DNA from: Symbiodinium natans
Taxonomy: Eukaryota; Sar; Dinophyceae; Suessiales; Symbiodiniaceae
NCBI GenBank assembly: GCA_905221605.1
Contig: CAJNDS010002668.1
Coordinates: 799,501 to 863,500, forward strand
Reading direction: 5' to 3'
DNA: 64,000 nt
In this document: in pieces, positions 50,914 through 62,000 of the stretch
Layout of the letters: each line of letters starts with the position of its first letter
How positions within the stretch are numbered: position 1 is the first letter of the stretch
The notes under the pieces: generated by a model
Databases searched by the model: none
What the model was told of the DNA's origin: nothing
Seen by the model: the letters and a program-made list of their open reading frames with translations, nothing else
Made by a program: the position numbers and the translations under genes

Positions 50914-53562
50914 ATGCAACAACAGCCTCCGCAACCAACTCGCGGTACCCGGGGAGGAGTAAAGACACGAAAGCGCGACTATTATCAGAACCAGGACCTC
51001 GTGATTGACCAGGCCTGGCAGATATTTAGAGCGAGCTTGTCGCGCATACCGTGGGACCACGCCACAGCCGAACTTTCCAACTTGCTGAGCACCTTCGCGG
51101 AGGAGTTTGAAGTGGACGCTTCGGTTCATAGCCTTCGGGCCCTCACCGTGTGGGGACAGCTGGCGCGCTACTATCGCCCATTGCGGCGCCTTGAGCACGC
51201 GCAGCGGGCAGGCATTGGTCGTTACGATCCCGTTCCGAAACCAAGGGCCAAGGCAGCAGCAAAGGCCGCAGCTCCTGCGCGGCAAGGGCCAGGACCAGCA
51301 CCTGCGGACACTGTCCAGGGTGCTGCTCCAAGCGCACCGGCAGTGGCCGCAGGTGCACCTGTTGCTCTTGCAGCGCCGGAGCCGGCCGCACCGCACGCTG
51401 AAGCGCCCGAGGCCCCTGACGCATCGCCTGACGAAGCACCGGAACTTGAGCGCGCAGGTGGCAACGTTGACGACGAGGTGAGTTCATCGCAGCCAACGGT
51501 TAGTGTGGAGGAGCACGTCGCCCCTGAAAGTGCGGTCGAAGACGTAGGAGTTGCGCATCAGGAAGGAGGTGAGGAAGAGGAGCTGGATCAGGACGAAGAA
51601 GTGAAGTCTGAGCCTGAGAGCATTTATCAGCCGCTTCGCCCTGGTTCGGGTTCTCCTAGATCTAGGTCCCCCCCGGGTGACCCTAAGGCCTCCTCCTCAA
51701 GCCGTTTAAGTGCACGTGGTCAACCCCTAATCCTCCATCCTCCGACCAAAGCCTTTCCTACTGTGAGGATCGATTCCTCGGGAGTGTGGGTCAGGCAGTC
51801 AGGACCACCCTCAGTTCCTGTCGCCATAACTGACCCACATCCTCAGAACGAAGGGGAAACAAGCTCACAGGAGTTCAGTGGTGAGGAGCACGAGCTCCCT
51901 GACGAGGCTTGGTTATATCCTGCGTCCTATAGACGCTCACATCGTCAGCCTGGTGTTCCTCGCGGCGTAGAACAACACACCATAGGAACTGCCGAAGAAG
52001 ACGCCACCTTTGGCGAGCAGCAGGCAAAAGGTTCCAGGCGTAGGCCCGCGTCCGCCCCTCTCCCTTCCACCAAGGTCCGGCGCACCGAGTCTCCTGCAAC
52101 CTCAAGGGTGCTGCCTAATTTGCCGCAGAACCCTGAAGAGGCCCAACCTTACGAGGGCGAGATTGCTCCGCGCCTGGTTGCACCTAGGATAGCCTCCAAC
52201 CCTAAGGTTACCCTAACTCAAGGTGCCAGTGCCCGCCCTCCTGCTGCAAAGGGGGTCCTTCGTGTCGCCAGAACTCCACCGCAGCCACCGCCTGCAAAGC
52301 GTCCTGCTCCACACCTTCCTTGCCGCCCAGCACAAGAGGCCGAGGCCGAGCCACTTTCGCTTTTGTCTAGGGCTACCATTTGGGCCGAGAGGGAGGCCAG
52401 AGCTGCAAAGGCCGCTTCTCCCAAGGTTGTGCTTTTGGCAAAGGGTGCTGCTGCGCCCAAAGCGCACCAAGGTCCCCAGGCTGAGGTCAAGCAAAAGGCA
52501 GGGCCAGCTCAACGCGGACGGTCCTCGTCCCCTGCAGCCGCAGCCAAGGGCACTTCCACAGGCCGTGCCAGGTCCACAGGCGATCGGACAGACAACGTTT
52601 TTGTTGCAGCCCCATTAACAGCCAGGGAGCGGGGTTCACCAACGGCAAAGGCACTTGCGCCTCAGGTAGCAGCGCCCCGTTATAAGGTACCCCCAACCGA
52701 CCGTCAAGGGGTTCCCTATAAGATAGCACCCGGCCCTCCACCTAAGGCAAAGGGTGCTGCCGCAAGCGCGCCAACATATAAGGGTCCCCCTAGCGAGGTT
52801 TACTTAGCTCCCCTGCGGAAGGGTTTTACCCCGCCTGTGCCCAGGAAGGCACCGCCTGGAAGTGTTGAGCCGGTTCACGCCCAAAGGCAGGCTTACCATC
52901 ATTGGCATCAGAGCCAGGCAGCGAACCCAGGTCTTGCCTCGCCTCCAACGCAGCTGCTTCCACCCAATCCAATATCTTCGCCTCCGGCCGTCAATCCAGA
53001 TAGTCGAAGACCCATTACCGTTGTGCTGGATTGGAAGGATACCTTGTCCTTGGATTGGCAGGAGAAAGGGCAGAAGTTCGGTCCTAGCTTCATCGCTGAC
53101 TTTCGAGACTTTGCACTGGAATTCAGGCCCATTAACGTCCAGATATTGTCGTTTACGGGTCACGCGAACGCACATACTTACGAGCAAACGTGTCTTGTGC
53201 CCGCGCAAAGGGAGCTGCTAAAAGCGCTCCAAGACATCAGTGCAAACAGCAGCGTTAGGTACCAACAGTGCTTCAGCCGCACTGGTGCAGGTGGGAAAGC
53301 AGTGCTGCTTCACACATACAGTCCGCCTACGTCGGCAATCGTCGACGACAATCTCCAAATTCTGGAGGAATCCAGTCGCACTGGCTGTTGGACCTACAGG
53401 GCGAACGAGCCAGGCACGACCAGGTCAATAGGGCACTTGCTTACACAGCTCGCGTCTGACCTGCGCCGAGTGGGGCGGCATAACGCTCCCCTAGCACGCG
53501 CGCTCACACCGAGCGAGTACGTCCGAGACCCTCGAGCAGAGCCGCGTCACAGTTGGAGGTAA
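50914..53562 (+). CDS. Extra upstream ORF of the copia element: Pro/Ala-rich protein with C-terminal HAD-like domain
   Basis: 882 codons starting at an ATG 91 nt after the LTR. Residues ~20-95 form a charged helical segment (AWQIFRASLSRIPWDHATAE). Residues ~100-690 are low-complexity Ala/Pro/Ser/Glu sequence with an acidic patch (EEEELDQDEE). Residues ~701-820 carry HAD motifs in order: VVLDWKDTL (motif I), ILSFTG (II), GGKAV (III) and AIVDDN (IV). In motif I the usual second Asp of DxDxT is Lys (D-W-K-D-T), so classical phosphatase activity may be absent. The ORF sits where a Gag gene would be, but a separate Gag-like region lies downstream. Function in the element is unknown; HAD assignment is by motif only. 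Confidence 0.75.
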   Translation: MQQQPPQPTRGTRGGVKTRKRDYYQNQDLVIDQAWQIFRASLSRIPWDHATAELSNLLSTFAEEFEVDASVHSLRALTVWGQLARYYRPLRRLEHAQRAGIGRYDPVPKPRAKAAAKAAAPARQGPGPAPADTVQGAAPSAPAVAAGAPVALAAPEPAAPHAEAPEAPDASPDEAPELERAGGNVDDEVSSSQPTVSVEEHVAPESAVEDVGVAHQEGGEEEELDQDEEVKSEPESIYQPLRPGSGSPRSRSPPGDPKASSSSRLSARGQPLILHPPTKAFPTVRIDSSGVWVRQSGPPSVPVAITDPHPQNEGETSSQEFSGEEHELPDEAWLYPASYRRSHRQPGVPRGVEQHTIGTAEEDATFGEQQAKGSRRRPASAPLPSTKVRRTESPATSRVLPNLPQNPEEAQPYEGEIAPRLVAPRIASNPKVTLTQGASARPPAAKGVLRVARTPPQPPPAKRPAPHLPCRPAQEAEAEPLSLLSRATIWAEREARAAKAASPKVVLLAKGAAAPKAHQGPQAEVKQKAGPAQRGRSSSPAAAAKGTSTGRARSTGDRTDNVFVAAPLTARERGSPTAKALAPQVAAPRYKVPPTDRQGVPYKIAPGPPPKAKGAAASAPTYKGPPSEVYLAPLRKGFTPPVPRKAPPGSVEPVHAQRQAYHHWHQSQAANPGLASPPTQLLPPNPISSPPAVNPDSRRPITVVLDWKDTLSLDWQEKGQKFGPSFIADFRDFALEFRPINVQILSFTGHANAHTYEQTCLVPAQRELLKALQDISANSSVRYQQCFSRTGAGGKAVLLHTYSPPTSAIVDDNLQILEESSRTGCWTYRANEPGTTRSIGHLLTQLASDLRRVGRHNAPLARALTPSEYVRDPRAEPRHSWR

Positions 53563-54248
53563 AAGGTTGCCCGCTCCAGCGCCCCAGGGTGCTGCTCCCA
53601 TAGCGCACCAAACCTACTTAATAGGTTAAGGGTGCTCGGGTTTAACTGCCTCCGTCTTCTTTTACCTGCTACAGCCCGGGTGGCCGAGCCCACACATCCC
53701 AATACCGTGTTGCGCCCAAAACGGGTGCTGCCCAAGAAGCACAAGCCATAAGGTTTAAAGCCTTGGGTTGGGTAGGGGTCACCTAGGTGCAAGCATCCTT
53801 CGCCAAAGGGCCGCCGCGCCCATCACATCTTTTGCGTCAGGGCCGCCGTGCCCAACACATTCTCCCTCTGCATCCGGGCCGCCACGCCCAACGCACTTCC
53901 GCTGCAGCCCCTCCATAGGGTGCTGCTCCAAGCGCACCGGGGCTTTAGGGTCCTAGTGCTTTTGGATTTGGGTTAGTGGTTTCCTGGTTGTCCATCTTTC
54001 ACAACACTTTTGCACTGCGCATTTTGCGCCATAGAGACAGCGCGTCTCTTGTTCTCTTTCGTTCTTTGTCGCTCGGGGTGCTGCCACAGTGCGCGCCGCT
54101 GAAGCTTCCGTCCGCGCCGCCTGCGAAAAGAGAGGCGAGCCTCCCTAAGTCCCTAAGGGTTTCCCTAAGGTTCTGTTTGGGGGTGTGGTGATTTGAAGTT
54201 AAGGGCGTTTTGGCACAAACCATTGGCCCAAGGGGACGTGAACCCGAC
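53563..54248 (+). other. Spacer between the two ORFs of the copia element
   Basis: Holds three ~32-36-bp repeats beginning gggccgcc at 53808, 53840 and 53876, and copies of the GGTGC...GCACC hairpin motif (53588-53609 and 53919-53938). No ORF. It could contain an internal ribosome entry, splice or trans-splice acceptor for the second ORF, but none is identified. Confidence 0.55.
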
Positions 54249-57200
54249 ATGGCGTCAGGCATGTCCCCACCTTCAGATCCCAGGTCTAGGTCAACGCATG
54301 ATTCCTTCAGCGACCCCGATCTGGCACCACCCATAAGGAATAGGCACGCTCTAGTTCCTGCAGCTTCCACGATAGTACGTAGTAGGCAGCAACAAGCCCG
54401 AACCCCAATGCGTATCGGTCCTGCTGAGGCGTCATCGTCATCGGGTACCCCCAATAGGGCACCGGAGCTAAGCGCAACGCAAGCTACCTTCCTAGCAGGT
54501 GCAGCCATTCAGCAGGCGAGCCATGCCTCAGGAGTAGCTCTAGAAGCGGCGTCCGCGGCACAGCACTATGCGGAGCGTGAACAGTTCATCACCCAGCAAG
54601 CGCGTGAGGCTGTTCAAAGCATCGCGGCCCGAGCGGCGCAAGAACAACAGCAGCAAGCAGAACAAGTTGCTCAGTACGAAGAGTCACTCCGTGCTCAAGC
54701 ATCCAACATAGCGAGTGCAGCACAATGCGCACTGACCAACGCCCAACAAAGGGAAGAGGTCCTAAGGCTTCAGGCTAACCAAGCGTTGTCCTCAATGGAC
54801 GCAGAGGCTCAGCGAAGAATTGCCGAGGCTTCCTCACAGGCACAGCAAGCCGAATACGCGAGGGTCGAAGCCGAAAATGCTATGAAGGATGCCAGAGAAA
54901 GGTGGAGGATGTCGGAAATTCGCAACACAGAGATGTCCCGTGAGGTAGAGGCATTGCGCGCTGAGCTTTCGACAGTTCGCGCTGAGACATTGTCCCGCGT
55001 AAGCGCCTTAACGGAACAACTTATGGTTGCTAGGGATCAGGGTTTTGAGGTTTATCCTCCTACCCCTCTTCCTATGGGAACTCCAACAATGTTTGTTCCC
55101 GACGAAGTCCCTCAATCCTTTCCGCAGCCCGCCTTCTCGCCCGCGCAAAGCCCAAATGCTACGGTTTCTCACCCAATTGCCATCCCTGTCGCTGCAGGTT
55201 CCGGGGCACAAACCCCGACTGCGTCTGCGCAACCAGATGCCTTGCCCTTGCCCCGAGAGGGTGCAGCCAGCAGCGCACCGGGGATTCAGGTAGCCATGAC
55301 ACAAGATGTTCAGGAAGCTACCTTGCCAAATAGTGGTTTGGAACTTCGGGTTGACGAGCTTGCAAAGTTGGTAAAGGGATTAGCTGAAGTTGTAATGGCT
55401 CAAAATGCAGCACCGCAAACCCAGCACAACGCAGGGGGTGCAGCTGGCCAGAGCGCACCAACACAAACTGGAGGAGCCCAATCCTCTAGTGCGCCAGCCG
55501 ATATCCCATACCTTCACTTGCTTGGAAACCTGCAAGCTGCAGGAGGTGCATCCGCTCCAGGACCTCCAGGTCCGCCGAGCACAAGCTCCTCATCGTCCAG
55601 TTCGAGTTCCTCGAACTCGCCTAAGCATCCTACGTGCCGAATGTGTGGCAGCCGCGGCCATGCGGAAGTGGACTGTCCACATCTCACCATGAACCAAGGT
55701 GGTGGTGGTGGGGGCGGTGGTGACGAAGATGATGAAGGGAAAGCTCTAAGCGCATCAGCATCGGCCGCAAAGTCGCCAGCAGATGAAGAAGAAGAGGTCA
55801 TTAGGGTTAAAGCCATTTCTGATCTCACCTTCCCAAGTCCTCCTGAGAATGCAGGACAGGCAAGAGGTTTCATCAACCAGGCACTTGTTGCCATAGGGCG
55901 CGTGCAGCGTTCTCCCGGCAATGAAGTGTACATCTGGGCTCAGGACTGTCTGACAAAGACGGACCAGGAGCTGATCCGGGATCAAAGGTTTCCTCGCCTT
56001 CAAAGAGAGATTGCAGCCAAGCTACTTAAGGTTTGTAGAAAGGGCCGCTTTGGGCTCCTGTTTCAGCAGATGGTCGAAAGAGAGCGCATAGACACTGGTG
56101 GCATGCCCAATGGGCGCTGCATGCTGCGCGCTATCTTCAAGCATTTTCAGCTGGAGCATGACCGTATAGGTATGCTAGGCGAACGCAACCTCCTCAACAT
56201 TAGGCTTGCCGGGGATGGTCCGCATCATCTTGAAGCATTTCGCGACAAGTATCAGTATGTACTTGCCACCATTCCCGTAGATGAGCTTCCCAAAGAAAGC
56301 ACAATGTTCAATCATCTCATAGATGAGCTTGATAAGAACAACGCGCTCAAGCCCAAAATTGAGAAAGCTCGGGAAGCTAGGCCGGGGTCACACAGGAGAA
56401 CCTGCAAGTGGCTGTGGAATCGGGTCGACATCGTTCTCGAGTTGCACCAGCAAAAGGTCAACAGGAACGAGTTCGATAAGAACCTTCAGGGCAAACCCGA
56501 GGTTTTGACGTCGACGTCAAAAGGTCAGGACGCCAGGACTCCTGCGAATCCTGCCCCTCCGACCACACCGGCTGCTCCAGCCAAGCCTGATGGAAAGCCC
56601 AAAAAGGAAAAGAAGAAGAAGAAGGCAAAGGGCAGCGAGGAAGTCCCGGCAAACCCTGCTGCTACTCCCAAAGGTGGCAAGGGCAAGGGCAATGGCACCC
56701 CACGCAACGGCACCCCTAGGGGTACTCGCGGCGGTGGGAACAAGGGCGGCGATGGGAACACCACACCTAGGTCCGAACAGGTCCGCCGTGCCAGTCAAAT
56801 GTCCGACGCTGAGAAGGCGAAGACCCCATGCATGTTTTATGCGTATGGTGCGTGCAAGGGCAGTCCGTGCCCCTTCCTCCATGACGACAACAACAAGTAT
56901 AAGGGTCCTAAACCAAAGTCATTAGCAAAAGCGAAGCCGAAAGCTAAGGCAAAGGCCAACGCCGCGACAGCTCCACTCCTCAGCGCAATGCCCATGCACG
57001 TTCCCAGTGACAACAAAGTCACGTGGCTTTGGGATACCGCAGCCGGCAGGCATCTCATAGGCAGACAAGCTTTGTCCTCCAGGGCGCTCGCGTGCGTCCG
57101 CAAGACCGACACGCCTGTTGGTTTTGCAACTGGAGGCGGGGCGCGAGAAGGCACTCACAGCGTTGCGTTCGAGGGTAGCCGTATCCTCCCAAGCGCCGAG

Positions 57201-59006
57201 CAGGTCTATGTCCTCAAAGAGTGTCCTCCCGCATTCTCTGTTGGAAAGGCCGTCCTCGACGAAGGCTCTCTCTTCGTTTGGGATCCTAGGGAAAGCCAGC
57301 CGTACCTCGTGCCAAAGCAAGACGTACACAGGTGTAGGCTCAAAGTCCCTAGGAAGGCTAGGATAAACGCCACAAGGGTTGTAGAGTACGTTCCTCAGTT
57401 TGACGAAGAGCTCAAGCCCACCGTTTACCCTTCCTCCTCCAGCCTAAGTCCTGTCGTTGCCTCCGCTTCTCCCGCTCCAGCGGAAGACGATGCAGTGTCT
57501 ATCGGCGAGATACCTCCTCCAGAGGGGTATGAACCGACAGAGATCGGAGATAGCGACGAAGATGCCCACATTGTAGACGCAAATGCACTTGCAGAAGAGA
57601 CCAGAGAGCAGCTTTTTGGCATAGGCGCTGAAGGTGAGTCAGCTGCCGAAGAACCATCTCCCGACTTGCCTGAACACGCCATTCAAGATTTGCTAGCGCT
57701 TGATGGCAGTGCAGACATGTCAAAAGAAGTTGCCCGAGTCCGCGCCGAAGCAGGCCTCCCTCCGGAGCCTGCACCTGCAGAGGGCGCAGCCGTTGGCGCG
57801 CCACCTCATGCACAGCCAGAAGAGCCTTCCCGTGAAGAGGCTCTCAGAACTGAGGCCACCTCTGCAAAGCACTTGCGCACTCACTTTCCAAAGAATCCTT
57901 TCTGCAAAATCTGCCATGTCGCAAAGACGACCTCCATGCGTATCGCTCGCAAGCCGGATGGGAAGGCTGATGACCTGATTGACGTTCCCACTGCTTCCTT
58001 TCAGCAACTTGCCACTGATGACGTCATCCTCGCGAAAGGAGACGACCATCGAGGTATAGGAACAGGGGGGGTTAAGTCACACCACGTCATTAGGGATGTC
58101 TTCTCAGGCGCTAGGATTGCGTATCCTATGACGCGCCGTGGCGCACAGCAGCATGCACGCAACTACCGCCACTTCATGGGCCTCAAGGCCTCCGAGCTTG
58201 CACCCACCTGTCTCATCAAAATGGATGAAGCAGGCGAGCTAAAGACAGCAGCCGAGGAAGTAGGCTTAATCCCCGACACCTCTCTCCCTAATAGGTGGCC
58301 GCACAACGCGGCGCTAGAGCGAGACGTGAGAGAAGAGAAAGAGTGTTGTAGAGCCATTCACTTGCAAAGCGGTTTGCCCTATGACTTTCACACTTACTCA
58401 TTCCCGTTCGCGTGCTTGTCCTTGTCCTTTGATAGGACTGCAAACACCGGAACAGGTGTCACTCAGTGGGAAGCCTTGACAAAGGAACCCTTCTCAGGGA
58501 TGAGGCTTTGTTTTGGCCAGCTAGTTTGGTATAGGACAAAACTTTCCAAGCTAACGTTAGAGCCCAACATGTCACCAGCCTTGTTCCTTGGATGGCGAAT
58601 TGATGCTGGTATGAGGTACCGCGGAGTCACTCGCGTACTCGATTACCATGCTTTCCGCAACAAGCGAGAAGTCAGCGTCATTGATGTTCCTGAACCTGAA
58701 TTGTTTGTCGAAGAGGGCGAGCCCATCTTCCCTCTTGCAAATGCCACGCGCAAGGCACTTGTGGACGGCACAGTCCTTGAAGGTCCTGCCGCGCGCTCTG
58801 CACTCCCAGACTTCCCCGTTCGCGAGGTTCCCTTTCCTCCAACAGGTGAGGCCCCAGCTCCTTTCAAAAGGGGTCCTAAAGTTAAAGGGGTCTACATAAC
58901 TGTCGAGCGAATAATTCGCTTTAGGGAACTCCTGGTTGTAAAGCATGTAGAGGTAAGGCAGTCAAGCATATCGAAGTTTGCCGCGAGCGTTTTGCCAAGC
59001 TGGTAA
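54249..59006 (+). CDS. Copia Gag-protease-integrase polyprotein
   Basis: The first ATG in the frame is at 54249. In order: an Ala/Gln/Glu-rich coiled coil (~54480-55030); a zinc knuckle CRMCGSRGHAEVDC with CX2CX4HX4C spacing (~55634-55676); a Gag-like helical region (~55800-56480, LRAIFKHFQLEHDRIGMLGE); a Lys/Gly-rich linker; a CCCH finger (CMFYAYGACKGSPCPFLH, ~56827-56882); an aspartic protease with LWDTAAGRHLI (~57028); an integrase zinc part with HLRTHFPKNPFCKICHVAKT (~57874-57935); and an integrase core with ATDDVIL, LIKMDEAGEL and ALERDVREE as candidates for the acidic triad. The integrase C-terminal part includes PALFLGWRIDAGMRYRG. The frame runs out at PSW-stop, but homology appears to pass to the next frame at ~58925. 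The zinc knuckle precedes the Gag-like region, which is unusual. Confidence 0.82.
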   Translation: MASGMSPPSDPRSRSTHDSFSDPDLAPPIRNRHALVPAASTIVRSRQQQARTPMRIGPAEASSSSGTPNRAPELSATQATFLAGAAIQQASHASGVALEAASAAQHYAEREQFITQQAREAVQSIAARAAQEQQQQAEQVAQYEESLRAQASNIASAAQCALTNAQQREEVLRLQANQALSSMDAEAQRRIAEASSQAQQAEYARVEAENAMKDARERWRMSEIRNTEMSREVEALRAELSTVRAETLSRVSALTEQLMVARDQGFEVYPPTPLPMGTPTMFVPDEVPQSFPQPAFSPAQSPNATVSHPIAIPVAAGSGAQTPTASAQPDALPLPREGAASSAPGIQVAMTQDVQEATLPNSGLELRVDELAKLVKGLAEVVMAQNAAPQTQHNAGGAAGQSAPTQTGGAQSSSAPADIPYLHLLGNLQAAGGASAPGPPGPPSTSSSSSSSSSSNSPKHPTCRMCGSRGHAEVDCPHLTMNQGGGGGGGGDEDDEGKALSASASAAKSPADEEEEVIRVKAISDLTFPSPPENAGQARGFINQALVAIGRVQRSPGNEVYIWAQDCLTKTDQELIRDQRFPRLQREIAAKLLKVCRKGRFGLLFQQMVERERIDTGGMPNGRCMLRAIFKHFQLEHDRIGMLGERNLLNIRLAGDGPHHLEAFRDKYQYVLATIPVDELPKESTMFNHLIDELDKNNALKPKIEKAREARPGSHRRTCKWLWNRVDIVLELHQQKVNRNEFDKNLQGKPEVLTSTSKGQDARTPANPAPPTTPAAPAKPDGKPKKEKKKKKAKGSEEVPANPAATPKGGKGKGNGTPRNGTPRGTRGGGNKGGDGNTTPRSEQVRRASQMSDAEKAKTPCMFYAYGACKGSPCPFLHDDNNKYKGPKPKSLAKAKPKAKAKANAATAPLLSAMPMHVPSDNKVTWLWDTAAGRHLIGRQALSSRALACVRKTDTPVGFATGGGAREGTHSVAFEGSRILPSAEQVYVLKECPPAFSVGKAVLDEGSLFVWDPRESQPYLVPKQDVHRCRLKVPRKARINATRVVEYVPQFDEELKPTVYPSSSSLSPVVASASPAPAEDDAVSIGEIPPPEGYEPTEIGDSDEDAHIVDANALAEETREQLFGIGAEGESAAEEPSPDLPEHAIQDLLALDGSADMSKEVARVRAEAGLPPEPAPAEGAAVGAPPHAQPEEPSREEALRTEATSAKHLRTHFPKNPFCKICHVAKTTSMRIARKPDGKADDLIDVPTASFQQLATDDVILAKGDDHRGIGTGGVKSHHVIRDVFSGARIAYPMTRRGAQQHARNYRHFMGLKASELAPTCLIKMDEAGELKTAAEEVGLIPDTSLPNRWPHNAALERDVREEKECCRAIHLQSGLPYDFHTYSFPFACLSLSFDRTANTGTGVTQWEALTKEPFSGMRLCFGQLVWYRTKLSKLTLEPNMSPALFLGWRIDAGMRYRGVTRVLDYHAFRNKREVSVIDVPEPELFVEEGEPIFPLANATRKALVDGTVLEGPAARSALPDFPVREVPFPPTGEAPAPFKRGPKVKGVYITVERIIRFRELLVVKHVEVRQSSISKFAASVLPSW

Positions 59007-62000
59007 GCACAGAACGCGAGGAGGCACAGGCTAAGAAGGCAGTAAGCAAGGCGCAGGCTGTCGCTGAAAGCCTAGAGGTTCTTGGGGCCGACCCTAGCCT
59101 CGAGGCTGTCGCAGACAATCTCCTTGAGGCAGCTGCTGAAAGCGCTGTGGCACCGCCAGCTTCAGAGGAACCTGCTCCCTCACCTGCCTCTGCGTCTTCA
59201 CCTCCACTAATCGTGGCCTCCGGCGCTGCGCTCCCTCCAAGTTCAGCTACAAGGACCGTGCTCACTGAAGCTACCTGCGGATACCGTAGTGGCGTCCCAG
59301 TCTTCGGCATGCCCGCTCCCTTGCCATGCTTTGGAAAGCCGCGCGTCAAGAACAAAAGGCATAGAAAACGAGCAGCTAAGGGAAGCAAGCTGACAACGTG
59401 TTTTGAATACGCGTGTTCCGAGCACTCTATGCTTGGAAGAGTTCATGCCGAGCTTGGCGTCCCTCACGTGAGACTAAGCGAAAACACACTTAACGTCTCT
59501 GACCCCGTTGTGGCAGAACAGCTTCATGTTCAGTTGAAGGCGTGCCCCAACTCGCATTTGTGGGCCTCACTTCCCTGCACATCAGGTTGTCCATGGCACA
59601 GGGTCGGGCTTAGTCAGCACGGTGACACATACCGCACCAAGCTTAGGCTAAAGGTCAAAGCTTCTCAGCGTTTGTTTTCTAAGTTTGCCTCCCACGCAGA
59701 AACTGCCCTTGCGTGTGGTGCAGACGTCACTTTCGAGTGGCCGCGCAACTCGGACTCGTGGAAGAGAGCCGATGTCCAAGCTTTCTTTAAGAAGCACCCT
59801 TGTTTTCGAGAGGTTAACTTCGATGGGTGTAGACTTGGGGTTGTAGGTCAAGAACAGCAGCCGGTCAAGAAGCCTTGGCGCTTAATGACCACGTCAGATG
59901 CAATCGTAAAGTCCTTTTCTGGTCTCCATTGCAACCATGGCCCCAAGGACCACGCAAAGCCTAGAGGCAAGGTTCTCGAGAAAACTGGCTTCTACACGCA
60001 ATCAATGTGTGAGCTCATAGCTTATGCTTTGAATCCGAGTCTCAAGCGCAAGGTCATCCCTGCGATGCCTGTCATCCCCTGCACCACTGACAATGAGCAC
60101 AGGCAAAAGGAGCAAGAACTTAAGCATGTTTCCTCCCTTGCCGGTCTTGAAGACCTTGCAGTCGCACTAGAGGGCGATGAAAAGGCCCATGAACTTCTCA
60201 CAGAGATAGTCGACCTGAACGCCCTAATATGCCAAGTCTGCGACCTTCCTAAATCCCCATCTAGTGCCCCCGAGGTGAATGCCTTAGTCACAAAGCTCTT
60301 GTCCAGGGCCGAAATGCTCGCTTCACCGCAAGCGCTAGAAGCAATTCGCGCCGAAGCAGACGGCCTAAGAGCAGTTCCCGTATGGGACGAGACAAATCCT
60401 CGGGAGTACCGGGATGTCCAGTCCGAGGCCCGCCGCACTGGAGCAAAGGTACACTTCGGCAAGCTAATGAGCATTGCGTCCATTAAGTTTTGGGAGCTTG
60501 CTCAGCACCTTCAAAAGATGAAGGGCCGTATTGTGTACCGCGGCGATTGCGCTAAGGACGAAGAGGGTGCTGCCGCCGTGTACAGAGAGCTTGGGGCCAA
60601 CCCTACCTCTGTACAGGGTCTTAATGCCTGCTTGGCATATGGCGCACTACCCGGCAATCAGTCCTCGGCAGCCGACGCCATCAAGGCTTACGTTCAGGCA
60701 CTCCTAAAATCCAAGTTCCAGACTTGGATAGAGTTGCCACCAGAACTCCGCCCTACATGGTGGCGCGAGCGCTTCGTCCGCCCGGTCGTGCTGCTGCTAA
60801 GGGCGCTGTACGGACATCCCGAAGCCGGTGGTCTGTGGGAGAAACATCTTAAGGAGGTTCTTCAGGGTTTGGGGGGTTACGAGCTCCAAGAGTACCCCGG
60901 CAACTTCTGGTTCCCAGAGACTCAATTGTTGCTTTCAACATACGTCGACGACCTGACGTTGTCAGGACCACAAGAGCATCACCAACCCTTCTGGGAGAAG
61001 CTCTGTTCCCTCGTTGACGTTGAACCTCCCGAGCCAGTATATAGGATCCTTGGTCGCAATCATTATGTCATCAACGCACCAGCCGAGAGTTCAGAGAACG
61101 CTGCCCTAGGCGCGTTAAAAGGAGCCGTTGTTCTCGACATGTATGATTATGCGCAACAGACCGTAGATCTTTACACTGGCATCACCGGTACAAAGAGCCT
61201 CAAAGCCGCCCAAACACCGTTCTGTCCAGAAGGAAGCCTTGTCCCTTCAGACGACGAAGTCACGGGCGAGCTCGCTCCAAATGCTTGCAAAATCCTCATG
61301 AAGGCTCTGTGGCTTGGCAGGCTAGCAAGGCCTGACATCATCAAGCCCATAGGAGATCTGGCAACACGGGTTCAGTCCTGGACGCGTAACAACGACAAGC
61401 AACTCCATCGCTTGATCTGTTACATCAATTCCACCAAAACCCATCGGTTGGTCGGAACCGTCCAGGACAACCCAGGGGAGCTGCATCTTGCGCTCTACGT
61501 TGATGCCGATTTCGCTGGGGAAAAAGTGGATGCCAAGTCCACTTCAGGGGGGTACCTTGTCCTCAAAGGTCCTAACTCCTTCTTTCCTTTGGCATGGGTT
61601 TGCAAGCGACAGACGTCAACTTCACGAAGCACTACTGAGTCAGAGATAGTGAGCTTAGCACACTCGCTCTTCTCCGAAGGCCTCCCGGCATTGCAACTCT
61701 GGCAAACCCTCCTGGGCCAGGATGGCATAAGGCTTGTCATCCACGAAGACAACCAAGCCACCATCATAGTAGCTAAGAAAGGTTATTCCCCTAAGCTAAG
61801 GCACATCCAGCGTACCCATAAGGTCAACCTGGGTAGCATTGCCGAACAGCTTGACCAGGAAGACGTTGAGCTAACTTACGTTGACACAAATCTGCAAGCC
61901 GCAGATATCTTCACCAAAGCTCTTCCTCCTAACAAATGGGATAATGCCCTTAAGCTACTAGGCATAAGACAAAAGTTGCCAGAGGTCCTTGTCGACATAA

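Noticed and set aside
58915-58930. Programmed -1 frameshift signal
   Set aside because: No heptamer of the X-XXY-YYZ type in the integrase frame; a one-base indel is simpler.
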